Below, piece after piece: positions 54,815 through 64,000 of a DNA stretch of 64,000 nucleotides. How positions within the stretch are numbered: the first letter of the stretch is position 1; each line of letters begins with the position of its first letter. Source of the stretch: Mycobacterium sp. 1164966.3 (GTDB lineage Bacteria > Actinomycetota > Actinomycetes > Mycobacteriales > Mycobacteriaceae); assembly GCF_001665395.1 (NCBI RefSeq), contig NZ_LZSG01000015.1:23866-87865 (forward strand). The letters are read 5' to 3'. A program made the position numbers and the translations under genes. The notes beneath the pieces were generated by a model. The model was given only the letters and a program-made list of their open reading frames with translations. It was not told the DNA's origin and did no database searches.

Positions 54815-56422
54815 GTGGACGCCGAATTGGACCAGCGCGTGCGCGAAAACCAGCAGCGCCTCACCACTGACCTCAAGCAGCATTACGACTTCATCATCTG
54901 TGGTGCGGGAACGTCCGGCTCGGTCATCGCCGGTCGTTTGGCCGAAAACCCAGCTGTAACAGTGTTGTTGCTGGAGGCGGGCGGCTCCGATGACATACCC
55001 AGCGTCAGCGAGCCGCGGCTGTGGCAAGAAAATCTCGGCAACGTGACGGACTGGGCCTTTCAGGCTGAACCGAACCAGCACCTCAATGGCAGGGCGCTCA
55101 TCCTGTCGATGGGTAAAGTCCTTGGCGGCGGGTCCAGCATCAATCTGATGGCGTGGGCACGCGGCCACAAGTCGGATTGGGATTTCTTCGCCGCCGAGTC
55201 GGGCAACAACGCCTGGTGCTACGCGTCGACCCTCGACGTCTACCGCCGCATCGAGGATTGGCATGGCGCCCCAGACCCGCAGTACCGGGGCAGCGGCGGT
55301 CCAGTCTTCGTGCAACCGAAATCTAATCCCCATCCCGCCACTGCCGCCGTGGTGGAAGCTGCCAGGTGTTTGGGCGTTGCGCCACATGAAAATCCGAACG
55401 GAAAGATGATGGAAGGCAGGGGTGGCGCGGCGATCATCGATGTTCGAGCCCGCTGCGGCAAGCGCCAATCGGTCTTCCGGTCCTACACGTATCCGTACAT
55501 GGATCGGCCAAATCTAACGGTGCTGTCAGAGGCATATGTACGTCGCGTGATCATCCACCGTCGCCGTGCGACCGCGATAGAGGTGACCTATCGCGGCGAA
55601 GTCCGAAAGTTCTTCGCCAACACGGAGATTGTGCTATCGATGGGCGCCATTCACACACCCAAGGCGCTCTTGCTTTCCGGGATTGGTGACCAAGACACCT
55701 TGCGACGCTTGGGAATCCCGGCTATCCAGCACCTGCCTGGGGTAGGGCGTAACTTCCAAGATCACCTCGGCTTCTCGTGCATGTGGGAACTGCCCGGTGG
55801 CCAGCTCGACGTCCAGCCGGGCAACGCGGTGACATTTTGGCCGAGTGAGGACGGCCTCGACCAGCCCGATCTATTTGCCTGTCACGGGGCACTCGTACTT
55901 GCCAGCTCGGAGAACTTCGCACGATTCGGTGTACCGGGGGCCGCGTGGACCATGTTCGGTGCTCTGGCACAACCCAAAAGTCGTGGAAGGGTCGAGCTGA
56001 GAAGTCCGGATCCCGATGAGCCCGTCAGGGTGGTCGACAACAACTTGTCGCACCCGGATGATGTGCGGATCGCAGTGAAATGCATTGAAGGCATGCGGGA
56101 ACTGGGCAACTCGACATTGCTGCAGCCCTTTTTCAAGCGGGAGGTCATGCCAGGCAACCTGAAGGGCCAAGCCCTGGTGACTTATCTGCGCGACGCCGGG
56201 CTCAGCTACTGGCACCAAGTGGGCACGGCCAAGATGGGGCGCGACCCCCTGGCCGTGGTCGACGGCAGCCTCAAGGTTTATGGGACCGAAAACCTGCGCG
56301 TCGCTGATGGATCCATCATGCCCAGAATCACCACCGGAAACACGATGGCGCCATGCGTAATTATTGGGGAGCGTGCTGCCGAAGAGATCAAGGCGGAACA
56401 CCGACTGGCGACCTCGGCCTGA
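54815..56422 (+). CDS. GMC-family FAD-dependent alcohol oxidoreductase
   Basis: A 535-residue glucose-methanol-choline oxidoreductase. The FAD motif is FIICGAGTSGSVIAGRL, GKVLGGGSSINLMAW is GMC signature 1, GAIHTPKALLLSGIG signature 2, and the catalytic His lies in SYWHQVGTAKMG with the partner Asn in TGNTMAP. Such enzymes oxidise primary or secondary alcohols to carbonyls. The GTG at 54815, one base behind the SDR stop, begins the natural N-terminus. In context it could oxidise an alcohol formed by R2lox or another oxygenase, which is inference. Confidence 0.92.
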   Translation: MDAELDQRVRENQQRLTTDLKQHYDFIICGAGTSGSVIAGRLAENPAVTVLLLEAGGSDDIPSVSEPRLWQENLGNVTDWAFQAEPNQHLNGRALILSMGKVLGGGSSINLMAWARGHKSDWDFFAAESGNNAWCYASTLDVYRRIEDWHGAPDPQYRGSGGPVFVQPKSNPHPATAAVVEAARCLGVAPHENPNGKMMEGRGGAAIIDVRARCGKRQSVFRSYTYPYMDRPNLTVLSEAYVRRVIIHRRRATAIEVTYRGEVRKFFANTEIVLSMGAIHTPKALLLSGIGDQDTLRRLGIPAIQHLPGVGRNFQDHLGFSCMWELPGGQLDVQPGNAVTFWPSEDGLDQPDLFACHGALVLASSENFARFGVPGAAWTMFGALAQPKSRGRVELRSPDPDEPVRVVDNNLSHPDDVRIAVKCIEGMRELGNSTLLQPFFKREVMPGNLKGQALVTYLRDAGLSYWHQVGTAKMGRDPLAVVDGSLKVYGTENLRVADGSIMPRITTGNTMAPCVIIGERAAEEIKAEHRLATSA

Positions 56423-56438
56423 TGGCCGCCCAATACCG

Positions 56439-56622
56439 ATGCCGACGATCGACGGCGTCGTGCACCGGTTCGTCGAGGTAAGCGACGATGTGACGATTCA
56501 TGTTGCCGATGCCGGACGACCTGAGGATCGAGACGGTAGATGCCGTTGGGCACTGGATTGTCGAAGAACGACCGGACCTGGTGCTGCACCGGCTGCCAGC
56601 CTTCTTGGAGGGCAACGGATGA
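56439..56622 (+). pseudogene. Alpha/beta hydrolase remnant with large internal deletion
   Basis: The first codons (ATG 56439; MPTIDGVVHRFVEVSDDVTI, HVADAG) match the N-terminus of haloalkane-dehalogenase/epoxide-hydrolase-like alpha/beta hydrolases. Within 30 codons a different frame continues as IETVDAVGHWIVEERPDLVL and HRLPAFLEGNG to TGA 56620, the C-terminus of the same family including the catalytic His (VGHW). Some 230 residues are missing and the frame is shifted. It lies 16 bases behind the GMC gene and was probably once part of that operon. Confidence 0.75.
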
Positions 56623-56645
56623 AAGAGACAGAACATGAAGGGATT

Positions 56646-56657
56646 GCATTGCAATGC
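56646..56657. promoter_or_regulatory. 12-base palindrome upstream of the hemerythrin-like gene
   Basis: GCATTGCAATGC is a perfect palindrome 145-156 bases upstream of ATG 56802, in an AT-richer segment. It may be an operator; no known consensus is claimed. A TTG-initiated 19-codon frame with AAAGGAG before it (56740-56799) lies between but is not recognised. Confidence 0.35.
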
Positions 56658-56801
56658 TTTTAGAGATCTCGTTGCCCAAATGCGTGGTGTGGCTATGGGT
56701 GAGTCGACGATCGCTCGATCCCCACAAAAGGAGAATCGATTGGCAACTAACTGGGATTGGGCGTACTCCGAGGATGTTCGCCACACGTCGGTGAAGTGAC
56801 G

Positions 56802-57485
56802 ATGCCAACCGACGCATTCGAAATGGCCATGGTGCATCGAGTCTTTCGCAGTGAACTGAGATCTGCTTCGGAGCTTATTCGCCAGGTGCACCCCGGGCAG
56901 TACGGGCGCCGAAAGCGCGTAGCGGATCACATTTTGAACGTGCTGGCGGCGTTGCACCACCACCACCACGCCGAGGACGAGCTGCTGTGGCCGACACTGC
57001 GGTCACGGGTACGTCTACGAGCAGATGACATCGATCGTATGGAGACTGAGCATGCGCTTATGGCCAAATTGGTGAGTAGCGTCGAGGTGCGCTTGGCAGC
57101 TTGGATTGCTGACACTGACTGCACTGCCGCGGGCTGTGCCCCTCAGTCAAGTGCCGCGCAAAAATTGATCTACGAGATCGAAACCCTCGCCGAGTTGGTC
57201 AACGAGCACTTCAACGCCGAAGAGTTGCGGGTCGTTCCGCTGATCAACGAGTGCATCACCGACGCGGAATGGCACGCGACGACCGAACGGGGCGCTTCCT
57301 TCCTCACTGTTCACAACATTGGTTTCGGCGTCGCATTCATCGGCATGGTCCTCGAGACATGCACAGTCGATGAGCGCAGACGGTTTCTCGCTGGCATGTC
57401 GGCGCCACGAAGGGTGCTGGCGAAGTTGTTTGCAGGACGAGTTGCGAGCAGCTACCGGGCTCGCCTTGAGAGCCAGCCAAGTTAG
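56802..57485 (+). CDS. Hemerythrin-like (HHE) domain protein
   Basis: A 227-residue protein of helical hemerythrin-like fold. Candidate di-iron ligands are His11 in AMVHRVFR, the HHHHHAEDE segment, EHALMAKL and the later NEHFNAEE. The second half (TTERGASFLTVHNIGFG) is less conserved. Similar mycobacterial HHE proteins bind O2 or NO or respond to peroxide. The ATG at 56802 begins the conserved region; the frame is open back to 56757. It is the last gene of the island before the core resumes. Confidence 0.85.
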   Translation: MPTDAFEMAMVHRVFRSELRSASELIRQVHPGQYGRRKRVADHILNVLAALHHHHHAEDELLWPTLRSRVRLRADDIDRMETEHALMAKLVSSVEVRLAAWIADTDCTAAGCAPQSSAAQKLIYEIETLAELVNEHFNAEELRVVPLINECITDAEWHATTERGASFLTVHNIGFGVAFIGMVLETCTVDERRRFLAGMSAPRRVLAKLFAGRVASSYRARLESQPS

Positions 57486-57567
57486 GGGCACCAATCGCCG
57501 GGTGCGGGCCGGCGCGTTGTAGCCCGCTGACCGCACCGGCTACCCTCGCCGTGAGGAGGCGCTGCCG

Positions 57568-58407
57568 ATGTCGCCGAAAGTTCCCCGCCTGCGTTGGGAG
57601 GACCCCTTCGGCGCGCTGGAGATGCTTGGCTCGTTGTGGTCCTCAAGCGGTCTGCCGGGGCTGCCGTCGGTCACCGCGGGTGCCGCCCAGGCGGCTGCGA
57701 TGCCGTACCGGACCTTGTTCCTCACGCTGCAGCAATTGCTCGTCGGCAAGGAGGTGACGGTGCGGATCGGGGACCAGGACGTGAAGCTGACCGTCACCGA
57801 GCTGGATTCGGCGCTGGATCCGCAGGGTTTGGCGGTCGGACAGCTCGGCGACGTGCGGCTGGCGGCCCGCGACGTCCGATGGGACCGCAACCACCTGAAG
57901 ACCGCCGATGCAGTCCTGCACAACCTGCACATCCGTCCGGGCATGCCGCCGCTGGTGGTGGCCGCCCCGGCGGAGCTGTCGACGGCGGTGTCGTCGCACA
58001 TTTTTGACGATGTGCTGCGCCGGGCGACACCGCAGCTGCGCGGCGAGCTGTGCGAGGACGGAAACGCCCGGCTGCGGTGGGCCCGTCGGCCCGGCTGGGG
58101 CGGCTTGGACGTCGACGTCGAAGTGCTGGGCAAGACGTTGTGGCTGCGCCCGCGCGCGTTGGTTACCGGACAACGGCGTTGGACGTTGCCGGGCCGGATG
58201 CCCGCCTACCGGGTGGCCCTGCCGGAGCTGCCGCACGGGCTGCTGGTCACCGATGTCAGCGTCGGCGTGGATTCCTTGCAGTTGTCGGGGCTGCTGCCGG
58301 AGTGGCGGATGGAGTTGCCGCTGAAGTACCTCGAAGACCTGATCAGCCGGCTGAGCCAAGGGGCGCTCAGCTTCGCCTGGCCGTCGGTGTTCAAAGGCTC
58401 CGATTGA
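57568..58407 (+). CDS. DUF2993 (LmeA-like) protein, Rv3243c homologue
   Basis: A 279-residue protein of the DUF2993/LmeA-like family, lipid-binding envelope proteins in mycobacteria. Visible features are TLQQLLVGKEVTVRIGDQDV, VRLAARDVRWDRNHLKTADA and VSVGVDSLQLSGLLPEWRM, all beta-rich repeats of this fold. No clear signal peptide is seen. The ATG at 57568 has GAGGAGGCG upstream. It marks return to core gene order on the right side of the island, and the coding GC content rises again. Confidence 0.86.
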   Translation: MSPKVPRLRWEDPFGALEMLGSLWSSSGLPGLPSVTAGAAQAAAMPYRTLFLTLQQLLVGKEVTVRIGDQDVKLTVTELDSALDPQGLAVGQLGDVRLAARDVRWDRNHLKTADAVLHNLHIRPGMPPLVVAAPAELSTAVSSHIFDDVLRRATPQLRGELCEDGNARLRWARRPGWGGLDVDVEVLGKTLWLRPRALVTGQRRWTLPGRMPAYRVALPELPHGLLVTDVSVGVDSLQLSGLLPEWRMELPLKYLEDLISRLSQGALSFAWPSVFKGSD

Positions 58408-58556
58408 CACGACGAGCCCAGCAGCTCGCGCCGGAGGTGTCCGCACGGCGAAAATCGGTCGAAATCTCACCGTGAGAACAGGCCCGGCGAGCGGACAGAC
58501 GACGGTCGTCAGCACGATGAACCACCTCTGTCACCCCCTGCTACCACACTGGCAGT

Positions 58557-59189
58557 GTGCTCGACCTGATCCTGCCGTTTGAATGCGGCGGCTGCGGCAC
58601 GCCATCGACGCGATGGTGCGACGCCTGCGCCGCCGACCTCGACGTCAGAGCCGACCAGCCGCACGTGGTGAGCCCGCGCATCGACCCGCAGGTGCCGGTG
58701 TTCGCGCTCGGCCGCTATGCCGGCGCCCGTCGCCGGGCGATCCTGGCACTGAAGGAACACGGCCGCGCCGATCTGGCCGCGCCACTGGCATACGTGCTGG
58801 CCGTCGGTGTTCACCGGCTGCTGTCCTGGGGCATCGTCGACGCGCCGCTGACCATCGTGCCCGCGCCGACGCGGCGCTCGGCGGCCCGCCGGCGCGGAGG
58901 TGACCCGGTCGGCCGAATGGTGGTGGCTGCGGCCGCGGGGCACCCCGGCATCGCCGTCGCAGACGCATTGCGAATGAAGCCGATGGCGCGCGACTCCGTC
59001 GGCCTTGGCACCTCGGCCCGGGAACGCAATATCGCGGGGCGGGTACGGCTGCGGGGCCGGCCGCCGCGCACCGAAGTGATGGTCGTCGACGATGTCGTCA
59101 CGACCGGTGCGACGGCTCGCGAGTCCGTCCGGGTGCTGCACGCCGCCGGCGTTCACGTGAGCGCTGTCCTGACCCTCGCGGCGGCGTGA
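58557..59189 (+). CDS. comF: ComF-family phosphoribosyltransferase-like protein
   Basis: Homologue of Rv3242c, 210 residues. An N-terminal zinc finger has Cys10, Cys13, Cys21 and Cys24 (FECGGCG, RWCDAC). A type I phosphoribosyltransferase domain follows with LALKEHGRADL, VPAPTRRSAARRRG and the PRPP loop VMVVDDVVTTGAT. ComF is linked to DNA uptake in competent bacteria; its mycobacterial role is unknown. The GTG at 58557 is the only start that keeps the zinc finger. Precedes hpf. Confidence 0.9.
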   Translation: MLDLILPFECGGCGTPSTRWCDACAADLDVRADQPHVVSPRIDPQVPVFALGRYAGARRRAILALKEHGRADLAAPLAYVLAVGVHRLLSWGIVDAPLTIVPAPTRRSAARRRGGDPVGRMVVAAAAGHPGIAVADALRMKPMARDSVGLGTSARERNIAGRVRLRGRPPRTEVMVVDDVVTTGATARESVRVLHAAGVHVSAVLTLAAA

Positions 59190-59495
59190 GCCGAGTCGTG
59201 TACCGAACTGAAGAAGATCGCATGAAGACGTGAAGAACTCGCAACAGCTCCACCAAATTGGTGGCACGCCGGGGCGAACACGAGCTAACGTCGAGAACAA
59301 CGTTCTTGGTTCACCGGAAGACTTATGGTCGCGATTTCCCAGGTTGAAACGCCACCGCAGGGAGGGGGTGAGTATTCGACACCTTGCTCCGGCGGGCAGC
59401 CTGAGGCGGTAACCGATCTGGCACCGTTCCAACCCCGTCGGCGCGTTCAGAAACGCCGGCACGCAGGGCGCGTGTGACGCGAAAAGAGAAACGAG
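59190..59495. other. Intergenic region upstream of hpf
   Basis: A 306-base gap without a gene. It contains AGAACAACGTTCT (an AGAAC/GTTCT inverted repeat with 3-base spacer) near 59296-59308, and a purine-rich GGGAGGGGGTGAG near 59359-59371. It presumably holds the hpf promoter and a long leader; I cannot assign promoter elements with confidence. Confidence 0.45.
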
Positions 59496-60215
59496 TTGTC
59501 ACGTATGTCAAGGCTTACCGTGGATTCCAGTCGGGCCCTGGACCAACCGCCAGCCGACACCGACGAACAGGCCGAACCGGCGTCGCATGCCGAAGTCGTC
59601 GTCAAGGGCCGCAACGTCGAGATCCCCGACCACTACCGCATTTACGTCTCGCAGAAACTCGCTCGCCTGGAACGGTTCGACCGGACCATCTACCTGTTCG
59701 ACGTCGAACTCGATCACGAACGCAACCGACGTCAACGCAAATCCTGTCAGCACGTGGAGATCACCGCTCGCGGCCGCGGGCCGGTAGTTCGCGGGGAGGC
59801 GTGCGCCGACAGCTTCTATGCCGCATTCGAGGCCGCGGTCGCCAAACTGGAGAACCGGCTGCGTCGCGTCAAGGACCGGCGCAAGGTGCACTACGGGGAC
59901 AAGACCCCGGTTTCACTGGCCGCCGCCACCGCCGTGGTGCCCGCGGCCGGGCAGACCCCTAAGCCACGCAAGAAGAAGGCCGCCGAGACGCCGGAACACG
60001 ACGGCGAGGAAGTCAAGGCCCGCACCGATCATGCGCCGGGCCGCATCGTCCGGGTCAAGGACCACCAGGCCAAGCCGATGTCGGTGGACGACGCGCTCTA
60101 CGAGATGGAGCTGGTCGGGCACGACTTCTTCTTGTTCTATGACAAGGAGACCGAACGGCCGTCGGTGGTCTACCGTCGGCACGCCTACGATTACGGCCTG
60201 ATCAGACTCGCCTGA
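59496..60215 (+). CDS. hpf: Long-form ribosome hibernation promoting factor
   Basis: Homologue of Rv3241c and of M. smegmatis MPY, which silences 70S ribosomes under zinc limitation. The 239 residues comprise an S30AE/YfiA domain (about 33-130; VVVKGRNVEIPDHYRIYV, ARLERFDRTIYLFDVEL), a charged linker (PKPRKKKAAETPEHDGEE) and a C-terminal dimerisation domain (about 180-239; KPMSVDDALYEMELVGHDF, SVVYRRHAYDYGLI). The frame starts at TTG 59496; ATG 59505 in the same frame may be the real start, with AAAAGAGAAACGAG upstream. Confidence 0.93.
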   Translation: MSRMSRLTVDSSRALDQPPADTDEQAEPASHAEVVVKGRNVEIPDHYRIYVSQKLARLERFDRTIYLFDVELDHERNRRQRKSCQHVEITARGRGPVVRGEACADSFYAAFEAAVAKLENRLRRVKDRRKVHYGDKTPVSLAAATAVVPAAGQTPKPRKKKAAETPEHDGEEVKARTDHAPGRIVRVKDHQAKPMSVDDALYEMELVGHDFFLFYDKETERPSVVYRRHAYDYGLIRLA

Positions 60216-60225
60216 CGAGGTCTTC

Positions 60226-60329
60226 GGCGGCGACCCGCGGCGCGCGGCGGTGCCGCGCTTGCGATCGCCGCTAGGGTCGTTGGCGGCGACCCGCAGCGCG
60301 CGGCGCTGCCGCGCTTGCGATCGCCGCTA
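60226..60329. repeat. Tandem dispersed repeat before secA1
   Basis: Two 48-base copies (60226-60273 and 60282-60329) of a unit starting GGCGGCGACCCGC and ending GCGCTTGCGATCGCCGCTA, separated by 8 bases and nearly identical. GGCGA/TCGCC ends can pair. Related to the pair at 26844-26945. Confidence 0.75.
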
Positions 60330-60423
60330 CGCCGGTCAGCACCGGCTCGTCACCTACGATGGGAGTCGCCTGATCGAAGAAGACTCCTACCAGTAGGGGA
60401 ACATCCCAAAAGGGGACAACACT

Positions 60424-63267
<2,844 letters not shown>

Positions 63268-63320
63268 CCCGGCGACGGCGAGCTCCGGTGCGGCGCGCCG
63301 TAATTCGATACCGTGGACAC

Positions 63321-63349
63321 TTGAAATGATCTGAGTGTTCTGGTATCAG
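63321..63349 (+). promoter_or_regulatory. Candidate promoter downstream of secA1
   Basis: TTGAAA (63321-63326) and TATCAG (63344-63349) are 17 bases apart, followed by AAATATATATC. This sigma-A-like arrangement points to the small frame starting at 63399 and predicts a leader of about 40-45 bases. Confidence 0.5.
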
Positions 63350-63398
63350 AAATATATATCGACAAGTGCAGGTCATCTCGTGAGTTGAGGTGGATGTG

Positions 63399-63737
63399 AT
63401 GTTGATTGATCTTGACTCTCCGAGTGCGGTTGAGCCGGTTTGTCCGGCGGTCATCGAGGCGTCGGCGATCGTGGAGGCCGAATGGATACGCCTGCGGCGC
63501 CCGAGCGGACCGGCTCAGCACGTCACCCGTGAGTTGCTGGCGCGCAGGCGTTTTGGGGGCCGGGCGCGCGTCAGCGTGACGACCACGCCCAGGCCGGCCG
63601 CATGGTCGGCCCCGGAAACTGAACTTCCCGTCCGACGCCCGAGCGGCGCGGTGTGGCCGCGGCAGCGTTCACCTCCGGGTCGAGGTGAAACGCCCAGTGC
63701 CAGTACTTGTTCCGAACCTACGAAGGGGGTGGTCTAA
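63399..63737 (+). CDS. Possible small protein of unknown function
   Basis: A 112-codon frame starting MLIDLDSPSAVEPVCPAVIE, with GAGGTGG six bases before ATG 63399 and a candidate promoter at 63321-63349. The first ~60 residues look coding (acidic start, then RLRRPSGPAQHVTRELLARR). The remainder is Pro/Arg/Ser-rich and may be non-coding or frame-shifted. No family was recognised, and nearness to the poor-quality contig end adds doubt. An upstream in-frame GTG (63390) is possible. Confidence 0.4.
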   Translation: MLIDLDSPSAVEPVCPAVIEASAIVEAEWIRLRRPSGPAQHVTRELLARRRFGGRARVSVTTTPRPAAWSAPETELPVRRPSGAVWPRQRSPPGRGETPSASTCSEPTKGVV

Positions 63738-64000
63738 GAGAACCAGCACGTTGAGCGATGGCTGTCATGCCGTCCACGAATATTGCGACGCATTGTCAGC
63801 GCTTGATCGAGAGACCTCAGCGCACCGCCACTTGTCGTGGCCATCTACGTGGAACGCATGAACGCCTCAGCTGAAAGAAGCGGGGCCCCCCCCACCGTTT
63901 GGCGGGCCCCCCCTTTGGGAAAACGGCGTGGTGGGCGGCGGGGCGCCCGGGGGGCGGGGGCCCCCTGGCCGCGGTGGGGGCGCGGGCCCCGGGGGGGGGC
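63738..64000. other. Gene-free end of contig, last ~120 bases low quality
   Basis: No gene is seen. From about 63881 the sequence becomes long C and G runs (for example an 8-C run near 63885 and a 9-G run at the very end), unlike the rest of the window, and should not be interpreted biologically. Confidence 0.7.

Noticed and set aside
56740..56799. 19-codon frame (starting TTG with AAAGGAG upstream) before the hemerythrin-like gene
   Set aside because: The ribosome-site spacing is acceptable, but the peptide (MATNWDWAYSEDVRHTSVK) is too short to judge and may be a relic; only mentioned in passing.
42827..57485. Prophage or transposon as the source of the accessory island
   Set aside because: No integrase, transposase, terminal inverted repeats, tRNA gene or attachment-site duplication was seen at either boundary.

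Overview
The window is high-GC DNA whose gene content and order are those of a Mycobacterium chromosome. It follows, in reverse orientation, the M. tuberculosis order from fadE25 to secA1 (roughly Rv3274c to Rv3240c, as I recall that map): fadE25, SulP-carbonic anhydrase, CoA-transferase, ctpC-pacL1, lcp1, rmlD-wbbL-manB, mamA, fbiAB, whiB2, pmmA-manA, alkB-rubAB, sahH, tmk, mtrAB-lpqB, comF, hpf, secA1. PPE proteins and accessory blocks absent from the remembered H37Rv order suggest a non-tuberculous, probably slow-growing species. I cannot name it from sequence alone.

Layout. 1-4.3 kb: end of fadE25, then a three-gene phosphorelay operon (receiver-PP2C phosphatase, CHASE3 histidine kinase, Rcp1-like receiver). 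4.3-12.2 kb: membrane transport and metal homeostasis. 12.4-15.2 kb: two tandem PPE genes with SHOCT-like C-terminal tails. 15.3-20.4 kb: cell-wall polymer synthesis (arabinogalactan ligase, rhamnose linker, GDP-mannose). 20.5-25.8 kb: Nudix hydrolase coupled to the DNA methyltransferase MamA, F420 biosynthesis, whiB2. 26-30.7 kb: mannose-phosphate metabolism. 30.7-36.2 kb: an FAD oxidoreductase, an APC permease and the alkane hydroxylase operon with its TetR regulator. 36.3-42.8 kb: SAH hydrolase, thymidylate kinase, MtrA-MtrB-LpqB.

42.8-57.5 kb is an accessory island of visibly lower GC between lpqB and the Rv3243c homologue. It carries an R2-like ligand-binding oxidase, a CRP-like regulator leading a nitronate monooxygenase/SDR/GMC oxidoreductase operon, an LLM flavoenzyme with a thioesterase, a hemerythrin-like protein and four related AraC-type regulators. 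It also holds several decayed genes. Three of these have lost their middle while keeping both ends. I consider this the most interesting region: it looks like a partly decayed oxidative pathway built around R2lox under layered regulation.

57.5-64 kb returns to the core: a DUF2993 protein, comF, hpf and secA1, then a possible small gene. The last ~120 bases are homopolymer-rich and look like a poor-quality contig end. No tRNA, rRNA, CRISPR array, IS element or phage gene was recognised.
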